A DNA stretch of 64,000 nt, taken from assembly GCA_947000775.1 (NCBI GenBank), contig CAMQGK010000416.1:3157501-3221500 (forward strand), written 5' to 3'. A program made the position numbers and the translations under genes. The notes below the pieces were generated by a model. The model made no database searches, was not told the origin of the DNA, and worked only from the letters and a program-made list of their open reading frames with translations. Positions 22,190 to 33,852 of the stretch are shown here, one piece after another. Source of the DNA: Pterois miles. Its lineage: Eukaryota > Chordata > Actinopteri > Perciformes > Scorpaenidae. Position 1 is the first letter of the stretch, and each line of letters begins with the position of its first letter.

Positions 22190-22565
22190 CTCAAAATAGT
22201 TCACTAGTTCACCTACCTTAGCTCCACACTCTCCTCAGACTGCTCCCTTGACACTGAAATAAACAGTTGCATCAACAAAGCCTCATCAGCCTTTAGGCGA
22301 CTCCATAGAGAGGTATTTGAAAACAAAAACCTAAAGATCAGCCCCAAGGGTACTGTTTACAATGTGGTATGTGCCTCCACTCTGCTTTACGGGACAGAAA
22401 CATAGATCCCATACAGGTGGAATATCAAAAGCATGGAGGCCTTCCACGTTTGACATGTTTGATGCCTCCCAAAAATTCTCGGCCTCTCTTGAGAAGATCA
22501 GATGCCTTACACCAAGATCCTTTCCATGACCAAGTCCCTTGTACATGGAAGCATCAGTGGCTAAA
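22190..22565 (+). pseudogene. LINE reverse transcriptase C-terminal fragment, 3' piece of the interrupted element
   Basis: The + strand reads YLSSTLSSDCSLDTEINSCI, NKASSAFRRLHREVFENKNL, SPKGTVYNVVCASTLLYGTE, then a stop and SMEAFHV. This is the typical region after the FADD motif (YLGS ... INxRIxKAxxAFxRL ... LLYGxET). It has the same orientation and family style as 19830-20368, suggesting one element separated by the minus-strand LINE. Confidence 0.65.
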
Positions 22566-22639
22566 AAAAAAAAAAAAAGTCACGAAAGATGGCAACACTG
22601 CTGAGGTCTGCCGGTAGAATGGCAGTTTGATTGACTCAA

Positions 22640-22835
22640 GGAGTGGAGTCACACACGTTCTACAGCAACAACACCGGGCTGCCCGCAGATGCGCCTGCTT
22701 GATAATCGGCTTAATATGCTCAGACATCAGCTAATGCCGATTATGGGGGGGAAAAAAATAAAAATCAAATCAACACAATTACAGTAATCGGCCGACTGAT
22801 TATTCGACTGACCGATTAATTGGTCGACCTCAAGA
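22640..22835. repeat. Dispersed repeat end (ATCGGCC / CGATTAATTGGTCGACC)
   Basis: The GATAATCGGCTTAATATGC to CCGATTAATTGGTCGACCTC stretch resembles the ends of non-autonomous DNA transposons common in fish. A whole element was not delimited. Confidence 0.4.
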
Positions 22836-24115
22836 CTACACCACTTACAGAATATATAACTGAATAAATTATAAAACTAAAAATAATAAAATTGAATAAA
22901 GAACTATTGAAGGAATACAGTGAATGCAAATTATGAACATTCACAGAAATAGACAAAAAGTCAATTCAGTGACTGATATCTCTGCCTGGATTTGATGTTT
23001 GTCCATCTATTAAATTTTGTTTTGGTATTAATGTACCATTCAACAACAAAGAGTTTAAGAAGCACCAGAGAAGATTGAGAAACAATTTCAGGTCATAAAT
23101 GTAATGGTGTGACCTGGATTGGGTCATTTCTCTCCTTCAGTGGTTCTCTTTGAGTTCCTCTGCCCCTCTCCTAGCTGGAGGGATCTCTCAGTTCAAAATG
23201 TCCTTTATTCAGTCTCTCCTTCAAGTGTCTTTCTTTCACACTGGCTGGTGACACCAGCACGTAGTGGAAGCAGGAGCTGCCTCAGGTCTCAGCAGCCGAC
23301 TGTTTGAGCCATCAGGACGTAGCAACAGGCCAACGGAGTTGAGTTGACATTGGAACACGTCAGAAGTTCTCAGTTCTTCAGTTCTCCTTTCAGGTAGACT
23401 GGGTGCCGATCAGCCTGGTGTGAGGCTCTGGGGCTCCAGTCCACAAGTGCTTCATCTGTTTCAAATACACATCAAACTCAAGACATCAACCACTGAATAA
23501 AACTTGATCAATTGAATTAAAATGAATCAAACACAGATAAACCTTGTTATCAAAAGATGTAGGTATACAAACACTACGTAGACAGGCAGATGGATGTTAA
23601 CGTATAAATATGCTTAAATGAAGGGATAAGGTTATCAGCATATCAAACAGTCACCCAGTGTGGGTGAGAGCGACCGAGAAGGAGGGGTTTTTACTCATAA
23701 AGCAGACATGCTGGTGAGTGTGTCACTGCAGGGTCAATGAACTAAAAGTTTCTAACATATGAAACTTGTAAATAGAGTTGATTGTCATGAAATTAATTGT
23801 GTATGTTCTAAGCATATATGCAATAGAATGAATCAATTTATATATGACATATAACATAAGAAGATGTTATACACTTTAACTAGATTTAAATATATATCAA
23901 ATACAAGATTAACTAGACATGTGCACTAGTGTGCACCTGACTTTCTGTTTTAGATTACATATAATATGCATATGATATACATATGTAAAGATATTTATGT
24001 GGCAAGATCTCATCAGGTGATTAACATAAATGGGAAGGTTTTGGTCTACAACTTCTAATTATTTCAACTGGCTGTGGTTTAATTTGTTGTCAACAACTTC
24101 CTGTTATTAGAACAA
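22836..24115. other. Intron sequence, no gene signal
   Basis: AT-rich. 23100-23480 is more GC-rich and structured, but neither strand translates to a known protein. Confidence 0.4.
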
Positions 24116-24119
24116 GATT

Positions 24120-24446
24120 AGAACCAAGGTCTGACCCCTATTTGACTGATCATCTGCTCCGTATTTATTCCAAATGTATATAATTACACATAATTATATA
24201 ATTACATATACATATGCTGTGCATATACAATACTCACCACCTGCTGCACTTTACTTATTACTGTTACTGTTACTTATTTATTTTTATTGTCAATTATCTT
24301 CATTGCACCTTATTTCATTCACTGCACCTTCTCTTTTACTTTTTACTGTACTGTATTTATCTGTACTGTTGTTGTTGATGCTGCTAAGACACCCGAATTT
24401 CCCTCCGGGGATTAATAAAGGTTCATCTTATCTTATCTTATCTTAA
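24120..24446 (+). repeat. LINE 3' untranslated region with (TTATC)n tail
   Basis: Near-identical in order to 12355-12677: CATCTGCTCCGTATTTATTC, ACTCACCACCTGCTGCACTT, CCCTCCGGGGATTAATAAAG and TTATC units. A 5'-truncated copy of the same LINE family. Confidence 0.75.
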
Positions 24447-24946
24447 CACATATTAGCAAAGCATAACACATTAATTCATGTACATTTTAATGGCAGAATT
24501 AGATCGTTCTGTCAATTCATCCATTCATAATGTCTCTGTGTTTTCACCACTTATCTTTAGGGAAAGACAGGCATTTGTCCTGTTGACCTGTAATTCAGAA
24601 ACATTTCAGGGCAGTATACTGGTCAGGGCAGTATGAAGCTCTTGTTTTTCTTCTGTGAGCTTAACCAGGCAGGTTATAAATTAAGACTGTCAACAATTAG
24701 AACCCCAAGAGGCCAGGTAAACAGTTTCTGAAAGAAGTATGAAGAATTAACAAGTCTACTGTAGTTTCGTCATTGTTTTCATTATCACATGTTATATTCT
24801 TCGTCTTTCAGTCATCATTCACTACAACAACTTCAGTTTGACTTGTGACTTGAGACTCCACCTCTGGGTGTGTGTATGGTATACAGTATGTTCAATATGT
24901 GTTTATTGTCTGAACTAGCATTCACTTAAGTTTGTGTGCCATTTCA

Positions 24947-25173
24947 GAAGAAGACATACTTTATTAATCCCTTGAGGGTTCACTCTTGTTATTTTTACAA
25001 ACACAGGCCAAAATATACTCATGCACAAACAGGACCTATACAGTATGGACAGATGTCAGAGCGAGGAGGCTGCCTCATAGTATGGTGCCCCGAGCAATGG
25101 GGGTTTGGTGCTGAAGGACACCTCAGTAATGCCCTGAGGAGGTGAGTCCTGATGGACTGAGCTGCTGCCACCT
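24947..25173 (-). repeat. tRNA-derived SINE, family A, diverged copy
   Basis: On the minus strand it starts with a damaged GGTGGCAGCAGCTCAGTC head and has GAGGTGTCC and GCACCAAACCCCCATTGCTC-like text, then a tail with ATTAATAAAGTATGTCTTCT. It matches the family at 28944-29279, 41497-42018 and 56214-56530. Confidence 0.6.
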
Positions 25174-25646
25174 AGACCCTGTCTCCAAGAAAGGATGCAT
25201 GCTATCAGAGTAGTAATGCTAGTATGTTTCACCCACTCCACCTTCTTAAATGTCTACAGATAACCAGAGTCCTCATTAGCTCCCAGCTCCAGAGTCACAC
25301 ACTTCATCAGCAGGACAGTGCACTGTAGCTGCCAAAAAGTGCACACTCTAGTTGCTATGATAACGTGACATTTCACATTAAAACAGGATGGACAATTTCC
25401 ACCAGCTAACGGTAAATTTTTAACTTCCATTTATCATGTGTGGAAATGGTTGTTGCCTGGTCTGTGCAGTGATAGATTTAGAAGCAACTGATAATTGCCC
25501 GAAGGCAAACATCCAGTATAATGAGCTGACAAGGACCCAATCTCACCATTGAACAAGCGGCCAAAATGCACAGAATATGCAGCAGACAGCTGGAACTGTT
25601 TATTGTATTTGATTCATGTAAAGTGGTTGATCAAAGTTGTAATATA

Positions 25647-27222
25647 CACTGCTCAATAAAATAAAGGGAACACTAAGATAATACATCCTTGATCTGAATT
25701 AATGAATTATTCCAGTTGAAAATCTTTAGTCTTTACCTTGTGGAATACGTTGAGAACAAAATAACATAAATGATCAATGTAAATCAGAATTATTATCGCA
25801 TGGAGGTCTGGATTTGCAATCAAACTCAAAATAAAAGTGGAAAATCATATTACCAGCTGATCCAACTTGAGTGGAAATTCCTTAAGACAAGTCAAAATGA
25901 GCCTCTGTGGTATGTGTGGCCTCCACGTGCCTGTATGACCTCCCTACAATGCCTGGGCATTTTCCTGATGAGGCGGCAGATGTTCTCCTGAGGGATCTCC
26001 TCCCAGACCTAGATTAAAGCATCAGTCAACTCCTGGACAGTCTGTGGTACAATGTGGCATTGGTGGATGGAACGAGACATGATGTTCCAGATGTGCTCGA
26101 TTGGATTCAGGTCTGGGGAATGGGCAGGCCAGTCCATAGCATCAATGCCTTTATCATGCAGGAACTGCTAACACACTTCAGCTACATGAGGCCTAGCATT
26201 GGCAGGCATCAGAGGGAACCCAGGGCCCACTGCACCAGCATATGGTCTCACAATCTGAGGATCTCATCCCAGTACCTCCCGCAGTCAGGGTACCTCTGGC
26301 TAGCACATGGAGGGCTGTGTGGCCCTCCAAAGAAATGCCTCCCCGCACCATTACTGACATGCTGCCAAACCAGTGATGCTGGAGGATGTTACAGGCAGTA
26401 GAATGTTCTCCATGGCGTCTCCAGACTCTGTCACGTCTGTCACATGTGCTCAGTGTGAACCTGCTCTCATCTGTGAAGAGCACAGGGCGCCAATGGCGAA
26501 TCTGCCAATTTTGGTGTTCTCTGGCAAATGCCAATCGCTCTGCATGGTGTTGTGCTGTAAGCACAAGCCCCACTTGTGGACGTCGGGCCCTCATACTACC
26601 CTCATGGAGTTTGTTTTTGACAGTTTGAGCAGAAACATGCATATTAATGGCCTGCTGGAGGTCATTTTGTAGTGCTCTGGCAGTGCTCCTCCTATTCGTC
26701 CTTGCACAAAGGAGGAGGTAGCGGTTCTGCTGCTGGATTGTTGCCCTCCCACAGCCCCCTCCACGTTTCATAGTGTACTGACCTGTCTCCTGGTAGCTCC
26801 TCCATGCTCTGGACACTGTGCTGACAGACACAGCAAACCTTCTTGCCACAGCTTGCATTGATGTGCCATCCTGCATGAGTTGCATTACCTGTGCAACTTC
26901 TGTGGGTTGGCGACACCGCCTCATGCCACCTCTAGGGGTGAGAGCACTCGCAAAATGCAAAAGTGACCAAAACATCAGCCAGAAAGGATGAGAACAGAGA
27001 AATGGTCTGTGGTCACCACCTGAAGAACCACTCCGTTATAGGGGTTGTCTTGCTAATTGCCTCTCATTTCCACCTGTTGTCTGTTCCATTTGCACAACAG
27101 CATGTGAAACTGATTCACAATCAGTGTTGCTTCCTAACTGGACAGGATGATTTCACAGAAGTGTGATTGACCTGGAGTTACATTGTGTTGTTTAAGTGTT
27201 CCCTTTATTTTTTTGAGCAGTG
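25647..27222 (-). mobile_element. Tc1/mariner transposon, nearly full-length, with terminal inverted repeats
   Basis: Left end CACTGCTCAATAAAATAAAG and right end CTTTATTTTTTTGAGCAGTG form inverted repeats of about 28 bp (with GGGAACACT inside). TA flanks both sides (25645-25646 and 27223-27224), the Tc1 target duplication. The 1576-bp length fits a single-gene Tc1 element. I recognise this terminal repeat as a very common fish type that also occurs in lampreys. The transposase inside is on the minus strand and broken. Confidence 0.85.
25892..26975 (-). pseudogene. Tc1 transposase, frameshifted
   Basis: Minus strand. A 260-codon open stretch (26975-26193) includes the helix-turn-helix region (EVAQVMQLMQDG, VARRFAVSVSTVSRAWRSYQ) and the second DNA-binding part (ARTNRRSTARALQNDLQQA). 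The first catalytic Asp (LFTDESRF) and the WRRHGE and GGISLEGHTALHVL segments follow. The likely true start is Met at 26924 (MRRCRQPTEV). Near 26250 a frameshift breaks the frame; the sequence then continues in another frame with NARPH, an in-frame stop in the VCQQ position, PAHSPDLNPIEHIW (third acidic residue kept) and a second stop. The codon before NARPH is Ala where Asp is expected, so a catalytic residue is also lost. Tc1 transposases are about 340 residues. Confidence 0.85.
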
Positions 27223-27224
27223 TA

Positions 27225-28140
27225 TTTTTGTCAATCGAAAAATCAATTAATCAACTTCCTTGTATTTTCAGCATGAACAAAACTGTTCTGTTCTCAAGCA
27301 GCAGTTAGAGCACACCTAAAAGGCTCCAGTCAAGTGTGTCTGAATGTCAAATCGGTTGCCACTGATTATGTGTGTTGAATATAATTTACTAATCAAAAGA
27401 TAAAATTAACTGGTTTGGGCTGTTTTTTTTTGGTTTTTTTGTTTTTTTTTTAAGTTTCTTTCTTAAGGAGCTGACACACCAAAAGACATTTTACAGAGTT
27501 AATGGCAAAACTTTTAAGATCATTTAACTTAATAGGTGAAAGGTATATAAGCATATTTTCCTCTTCGTCCTCTCTCTTATTTTCTGTGATTATGTACTGT
27601 CCATCTCCTTTTGCCCTCCACGCTCAGCTAGATAGCAAGCCGGTTTCTTACCAATCACTGCAGTTCCTCATGTCTGGCATTTTCTAAAATGACAGATGGT
27701 ATTCTTAAATGAAGCCAGCCATGAGCACAGGGGAAATGAGCTGCTGCTGTGTTCTGAAGCTGTGACAAGCTGAAAAGTGATTGCACTTCTAGCAAAATTA
27801 ATATAAATTTGGGACAAAGAAGAAAAGCCTGCTTTGTAACGCTCATTGACTAGCTCCACCTTGCAGTGATCACCTCCTTTGTCATTTTAAGGAACAGACG
27901 AAGCTGTCAAAACATAGGAATACAGATTCTTTCATTTCCATTGTATTAGTCAGAGATTGACAGAGAATTGTAGCAAAGAGAATGAACACAGACAGGTGCT
28001 GTGGTTACTTTTGTATTGTGAACCTGTTTTACAAATCATGACATTCTTTATCTTTTTTTCCTTTTTTGTGCAATTATTATTGTAAAAAGAGTGTATGAGT
28101 GTGTCCTTGATCAAACATTTGGTCTGTAAAACATCAGATA
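27225..28140. other. Intron sequence, no gene signal
   Basis: T-rich run at 27422-27452; otherwise nothing recognisable. Confidence 0.5.
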
Positions 28141-28167
28141 ATAGTGAAAAATGTCCATAATGGGCTT

Positions 28168-28362
28168 TCATATATATACAGTGTATATAGTGTAGTGTAT
28201 ATGTATATATACAGTATATATGTGTGCGCATATATATGTGTGTATATATATGTGTGTATACACACACATATATATTTTATTATATATTCTTATTATATAT
28301 ATTTTATTTTATATTATATATTATTATATATTATTATTTATATATATTTTATTTCTACATAA
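28168..28362. repeat. TA/TATATG-rich low-complexity tract
   Basis: Alternating TATATA, GTGTATATA and TTATTATATA text. The tyrosine/isoleucine-rich ORFs here are artefacts. It directly abuts the truncated left end of the Tc1 element. Confidence 0.85.
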
Positions 28363-29345
28363 ATTGCTCATAAAATGTCTTCTGATTTTCATCTAAGTCA
28401 CAACAATAGACAAACAGTTTGCTTAAACTAATACCACACAAAATTCTATGTTTTCATGTTTTTTTTTAAGACAACATGTAAACATTCACAGTGCAGGGTG
28501 GAAAAATTATGTGAACCCTCGGCTAATGACTGGATGGATAGCTGTCATCGACGGAAAAATGAATTCCCAATTTTATCAAAACATTTTGCTGGAAAACTTA
28601 AGATCATCTGTTCGCCAACAGAAGCTCAACAGAAGATGAGTGATGCAATAGGACAACAACCCAAAGCATAGAAGTAAATCAGCAACAGAATGGCTTCAAC
28701 AGAAGAAAATACACCTTCTGGAGTGGCTCAGTCAGTGTCCTGACCTCAACCTGATTGAGATGCTGTGGCATGACCTCAAGAGAGCGATTCACACCAGACA
28801 TCCAAAGAATATTGCTGAACTGAAACAGTTTTGTAAAAAGGAATGGTCCAAAATTTTTCCTGACCATTGTGCAGGTCTGATCTGCAACTACAGGAAACGT
28901 TTGGTTGAGGTTATTGCAACCAAAGGAGGGGCAACCAGTTATTAGAAGAAGAAGAAGAAGAAGATCTACCTTTATTAGTCCCACAATGGGGAAATTCAAT
29001 TTACACTCTGTTTAACTCATACATGGTACATGCAGACCTGAAACACACATACATGCAGTAATGGAGAGATGTCAGAGTGATGGGGCTGCTCCAGACAAGC
29101 GCCCCAAGCAGTTGGGGGTTTGGTGCCTTGCTCAGGGGCACCTCGACAGTGCCCAAGAGGTAAACTGGCACCTCTCCAGCTACCAGTTCACACTCAGTTT
29201 TTGGTCCATGTCGGGACTTGAACCGGTGACCCTCCGGTTCCCAAGCCAACTCCCTACAGACTGAGCTACTGCCGCCCCCAAATCATTAAATCATCATCAT
29301 CATTAAATCCAAAGGTTCACATACTTTTTCCACCCTGCACATTTT
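28363..29345 (+). mobile_element. Deleted Tc1 element (long-inverted-repeat type) carrying a SINE
   Basis: Left part 28363-28520 matches the long inverted repeat of the element at 58695-59697, including the inner repeat GTGCAGGGTGGAAAAA. The mirrored inner repeat TTCACATACTTTTTCCACCC is at about 29315-29334. Between them is a transposase 3' part: DNNPKHRSKSATEWL, HLLEWLSQCPDLNLIEMLWH, DLKRAIHTRHPKNIAELKQF, LICNYRKRLVEVIATKGGAT and a stop. Asp and Glu of the DDE triad remain in this part; the N-terminal half is deleted and there are frameshifts. A SINE lies at 28944-29279, right after the stop codon. Confidence 0.75.
28944..29279 (-). repeat. tRNA-derived SINE, family A
   Basis: On the minus strand: GGGGGCGGCAGTAGCTCAGT (Pol III A box), B box GGTTCAAGTCC, a central part with GAGAGGTGCCAGTTTACCTC, then AATTTCCCCATTGTGGGACT and a (CTT)n tail. 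The full unit is about 335 bp. Confidence 0.85.
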
Positions 29346-29714
29346 ACTGCATCCCAGTTTAATTAAATCAATCAACAGAACTTTACCTGAACAGTGTTCA
29401 CAAATTTGTTGCTTTCAAGTGATCCTCATCAACTTACAAATTCAGGAACTGTCATGTCAACATGTCGACCCTTCAAATGGTCAAAGGTATACATAATTTG
29501 CTGCATTTCGTTACAAGTTAAAGAATAGCACCTGAATGCACCATTATTTTGTTCTCTCTGAGGTAGACAGCATTATTTGGGGTTCAACGTGGACTTTGGC
29601 TTCCCCAAAGGACAGTCTCTCATAGGTTGTGCCTTCGGATCCAGGATCCACATTTTGAATTGGAACACATTTTCTGCATATATATTTGTATTGAATCTCT
29701 CACTACTTCTGCAG

Positions 29715-30029
29715 GTGTTGGTGTCTGATGGTGGTCCTAGTCCCAGGCAGAGTACAGTGTGGGTGATGGTTCAGGTCCTGGATGAAAATGACAACAAGCC
29801 CACATTTCCTGAGAAGGTTTACCAGGTCAAACTTCCAGAGAGAGAGCGGAGAAAGAAGGGCGAGCCAATCTATCGGGTGTTTGCCTATGACCGCGATGAA
29901 GGGCCTAACAGCGACCTCTCGTACAGTATCGTGGATGGAAATGAGGACGGGAAGTTCTTCATTGACCCCAAGACTGCAGTTGTATCTTCACGCAAGGCCT
30001 TCACTGCTGGGAGCTACGACATCCTGACT
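29715..30029 (+). CDS. fat3: fat3-like exon C: cadherin linker and most of one repeat
   Basis: The acceptor is CTTCTGCAG and the donor GTATGC. It is 315 nt, 105 codons, phase 0 at both ends, so it is symmetric and skippable in frame. It starts VLVSDGGPSPRQST (a DxG motif closing a repeat) and has the calcium linker DENDNKP at residues 23-29. A full repeat core follows: KVYQVKLPERERRKKGEPIY with a basic run, YDRDEGPNSDLSYSIVDGN, DGKFFIDPKTAVVSSRKAF and AGSYDILT. These phrases closely match FAT3/FAT1. The upstream ORF start (29577) is intronic and not real; the true exon begins at the splice acceptor. The continuation past 30029 in the long ORF is also intron. Confidence 0.93.
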
Positions 30030-30587
30030 GTATGCCAACCTTCTTCACTTATTGTTAAAATCAGTTCAGTTCATGACATAAACCTGCCTCAAGCCAAGAC
30101 TTGGAAGGCTGATTTAGAACTATCTCAGCCGGTCTAACTAAACTGGCCTAGCGTACCAAAACTCCTCATACACCGAAAGCTGCAAGCTTAATGTGTGTGC
30201 TGCTTTGTGATAACTGAACTGAAACTTTGTTTGGGAATACACACAACTAAAGTACAATATCAAGTAGGGCTGTCATGGTGAAGAAATTCCCCCTGCAATG
30301 ATAATGATTGGCTCAATAACACGCTTTGTGATGTTAACTGTATTTATTTAGTTTTTACAAATGACTTCATTTATCCTAATTCTACATACAAGCTTTATTG
30401 TTAGGCTATGATTAGGGATATTGTTGCTTTCTAAATGTTCTGAAAGTTTGGAGCATGATACTTCTTTTTTTTTTAATTGCAGAACACAGAAGGGAAATGA
30501 GGTGAAGCACCCTTTAAGCTGAGATGCTTTGGTTGCATTTGGTTGCTATGATAGGGAGTATCCATGGCAGTAAAAATGTCATGTCAG

Positions 30588-31034
30588 ATAGATAGAGCCA
30601 GAGCAACATAACCTCCTCTCCTTGCCAAATAGATAGAGACAAAGCAACACAACCTCCTCTGCACTTCACATAGATAGAGCAAGGGGAACACATCATCTCT
30701 ATGCCAAATAGATACAGACAGAACAACACAACCTCCTCTCCACACCAAACAAATTGAGCCAGAGCAGCACACCTCCTCTCCACTCCAAACAAATTGAGCC
30801 AGAGCAGCACAACCTTCTCTCTATACCAAATAGATAGAGCCAGAGCAGCACAAGCTCCTCTTCATGCCAGATAGATAGAGCCAAAGCAACACAACCTCCC
30901 CTTCACTCCAAATAGATAGAGCCAGAGCAATACAACCTTCTCTCCACTCCAAACAACCTGAGCCAGACCAGCATGACCTCCTTTCCACGCCAAACAGATA
31001 GAACCACAGCAGCACAACTTCCTGTCCACCCCAG
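30588..31034. repeat. 41-bp minisatellite, about 11 units
   Basis: Tandem units of about 41 bp with consensus like ATAGATAGAGCCAGAGCAGC, ACAACCTCCTCTCC, ACTCCAA; units differ by a few bases. On the minus strand all three frames stay open over long runs because 41 is not a multiple of 3; these are not genes. Confidence 0.9.
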
Positions 31035-31199
31035 ATAAAGCATAAAGCATCTCCACCATGGAACCTTGAGAGAGGATCACAATTTTGTTTTTAAATCACA
31101 GTTTCTTAGTAATCTAAATGTATGTTACCCATGCCAAAAGCCTTGGACTGAAGTAATTTGTTATAAAGGTCTCCAAGATGGAGGTCCAGGTCTGTCATT

Positions 31200-31845
31200 T
31201 GGGATTAGGCACCACCAGCCAGAGAGGCTGAGAAAGGTCACAGAACTGAGTTAACTCTTTAAGGCATACAGCAGCACTTGTGGCACATAAATAACAGAGG
31301 GTTATTGACAGGCAGCAGCTTAGCACCAGCTAACTAATTGGAAGTTATGGCAAAAAGGTGGGTTCTGAGTTTGGATTTAAAGACCTCCACAGAATCAGAC
31401 TGTCTGATGTCTATAGGGAGATTATTCCAGGGATGTTGCATAGGTGAAAGAAAACAATCTTTGTGATGCCGTTAATGTGCTGATTGAAAGAAAGAGTTGA
31501 ACTGAACGTGGCACCATGATTCTTAACTGTCAATCTCTGGGGTATCACAGTTCTAAAGATATCTAAAGATCTCTCAAACTGATACCTATGTCGAGCAAAA
31601 GCCAATGACCAGTATCTCACTTTTATCTGAATTTAGGAGCAAGAAATTACTTTACATCCAATCTTTCACCACAGACTGGCAGGCTTCTAATTTAATAATT
31701 TATGATTGATCCTCCACCTTTGTAGGCCCATACAGCTGTGTGTCATCAGCATAACAGTGTAAATTAATTCCATGACTACATTAATTTGGCCCAGAGGTGC
31801 AGCTGAGACCAGTCACATGATAACAAGCTAACTAACTCACTGATG
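31200..31845 (-). pseudogene. LINE reverse transcriptase C-terminal remnant with internal deletion
   Basis: Minus strand: CQSVVKDWM, NFLLLNSDKSEILVIGF, then a shifted frame ATFSSTLSFNQHINGITKIV, FFHLCN, fused to PWNNLPIDIRQSDSVEVFKS and KLRTHLFA. These are the post-catalytic and C-terminal parts of an L2/CR1-like LINE; about 150 residues between them are missing. Confidence 0.7.
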
Positions 31846-32723
31846 CAGCGGTAGACCAGCAACTCCTCTGTTCTGAGAGAAAATAACATTGACTCAGCTA
31901 GAGCTATTGTTCACAATGTTCATAACCTTTTTTAGATTACTATTGTAACCTATGTCAGTGCTTTCTACTAATGGCTGAGTGGTGGGACAAAAACGGTACA
32001 GAACGCAGATGGATCTGCCCTTTAAATATTGAATATACCTTACTCTTTTAATCAAATGATCACAAGACAGAGTGGGAGAAACTGGGGATGGGCTACAATA
32101 GTATCATCAAAGTCTTTTAGTCAAGTTAAAACAATTTCAACTCAACAAATGCCTTTGCCTCAGGTTGTGCCCCATGTAAATTGAATCTGTATCTGTCTGT
32201 ATTAGTTTAAAGCTTCACGTTGACTCAGTATGCTTTCAGTCCACCTCTAAATTCATCCCAGTAGCCTATGAAATAAGTCTATATTGTAAAATTCAGCATC
32301 TCACAATTTACATCCAGTGCCAACTTTCAATGTCAGTGCAGGGAGTAGTGTACCCTTTATGTAGGAACCCCGAAGTTTGTGTCCCATCACGCACTTGCAA
32401 TAAATGCTTGTTTCATAACTGTAACCATACTGTAGCTGTCATATGCAAATACTGTAGAAAGCACAACTGTTACTAATCATTGACATTGGACATAATCTGT
32501 GGTTTTACTCACTGCGAACGCCCAGAGCCAGTCTTAGGGTTACAAAATTTCTCTTCATATTTCATCTAAATGGGAATTTCAAGACTTAAGATAAGAAATA
32601 TGAAATATGTAAGAAATATTCATACATCTTTTTTTTTCTTTGTTTTAACAACATGCTATTGCTGTGTGACTGATTCTTTGGTGAATTTGGTCTACTTTAC
32701 AATCCAACTTCTGTGCTCTTCAG
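31846..32723. other. Intron sequence before exon D
   Basis: No further repeat or coding signal; a T-rich and pyrimidine stretch leads to the acceptor at 32723. Confidence 0.5.
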
Positions 32724-32934
32724 ATCAAAGCGACAGACAACGGGCGTCCTCAGAAATCCTCCACAGCTCGCTTGCACATTGAGTGGATTCATCGACCTCC
32801 TCCCTCGACGCTCCCGGTGCTCTTTGATGAGCCATTCTACAATTTCACTGTCATGGAGAATGACAAGGTGGCAGAGATTGTGGGTGTGGTGTCCCTGCAG
32901 CAGAGCTCAGCCCCCTTGTGGTTTGACATCACAG
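32724..32934 (+). CDS. fat3: fat3-like exon D: cadherin repeat boundary with divergent linker
   Basis: The acceptor is TGTGCTCTTCAG and the donor GTAAAT. It is 211 nt, start phase 0, end phase 1. It begins IKATDNGRPQKSSTARLHIE, which completes the repeat of exon C (ATDNG is the AxDxG motif). Then comes WIHRPPPSTLPVLFDEPFYN, a boundary that lacks the usual DxNDNxP calcium linker, as FAT3/FAT1 do at this place. FTVMENDKVAEIVGVVSLQ and PLWFDITG follow. NFT is a possible N-glycosylation site. The donor is off consensus at +5 and +6 (GTAAAT), so splicing may depend on other signals; the frame continues correctly into exon E. Confidence 0.92.
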
Positions 32935-33789
32935 GTAAATGTCCCTGTCCTTTATCAGCCATGGAGAGCTTTGTGTATTGATGGGTAGGGAGTGCCCAGG
33001 CTCGGTGCATTGTGCATGTTGGGCTGACAGTGTTTGTGTATGTTGGTGTGTGTATGAGGTGCAGCTCAGGTATTGTGGTCCTGCTGCATGATCTGTTACG
33101 CTCTGCTCATCCCAGTCACCATGGTGACAGCTTCCCCAGCTGTCAGGTGTTTCTGCCCTGTAGAAGATAAAGCCGTGACAACAGTCTGTAGAGAACTGAT
33201 ATGGACTGAAGTCAGGATCAAATTTCAAAAAAAGTATCTTCATGTTATCCTGAGACTCGTAAAGGGACTTTCCCTTTAAGAGGTTTAGTGTTATTATATT
33301 TAAGAATTATTCATGACGTATTGACTCCCTTTCATAATGTCTCTGCTTAGAGAAGGCACTTCAGACAGTTTTTAAAGCCAGTGTGACATTCCCCTATAAA
33401 TGGGAAATGCCCAGTGCGGCGCACTTAAATCCCTTGGATCCATCAAAGTTCATTTTCACTCACTTGAAAGACTTAACACGATTATGTCATGCCCAGTGCA
33501 CTAAGCTTATTTTGTCTATATTATATATAGTAACAACTGTGGCATGATAAAAGTGATTTAATAATTCTAATAATCAGTACGTTGGATTCTAATTCCATTA
33601 GTTTTTAATGCCATTCAATACTACACTGTATGTACACTGACAGTTCCTCAGCTGTGATACATGCACTGTAGACGGACAACAGCAACCAGGAAGGACTGCA
33701 GTTCCCACAATGCACCATCCATCTGTCCTTTTGTTGTCACTGTGCAGTGACAGTCAGTGTGTATCCAGCTGGAGATACCTTCTAGCTCT

Positions 33790-33792
<3 letters not shown>

Positions 33793-33849
<57 letters not shown>
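33793..33849. repeat. (TC)n microsatellite
   Basis: About 28 TC units. The RE-rich and LS-rich ORFs are artefacts. Confidence 0.95.

Positions 33850-33852
<3 letters not shown>

Noticed and set aside
26193..26975. 260-codon ORF as a host gene
   Set aside because: It is a Tc1 transposase with terminal inverted repeats around it, and it is truncated by a frameshift.
29577..29714. Extension of exon C upstream to the ATG at 29577
   Set aside because: The codons before 29715 do not read as cadherin, and a good acceptor (CTTCTGCAG) with the correct phase lies at 29714.
30514..31080. Overlapping minus-strand ORFs rich in CSGSICL text as a repetitive protein gene
   Set aside because: They come from a 41-bp tandem repeat whose period shifts the frame each unit; there is no start context or splice support.
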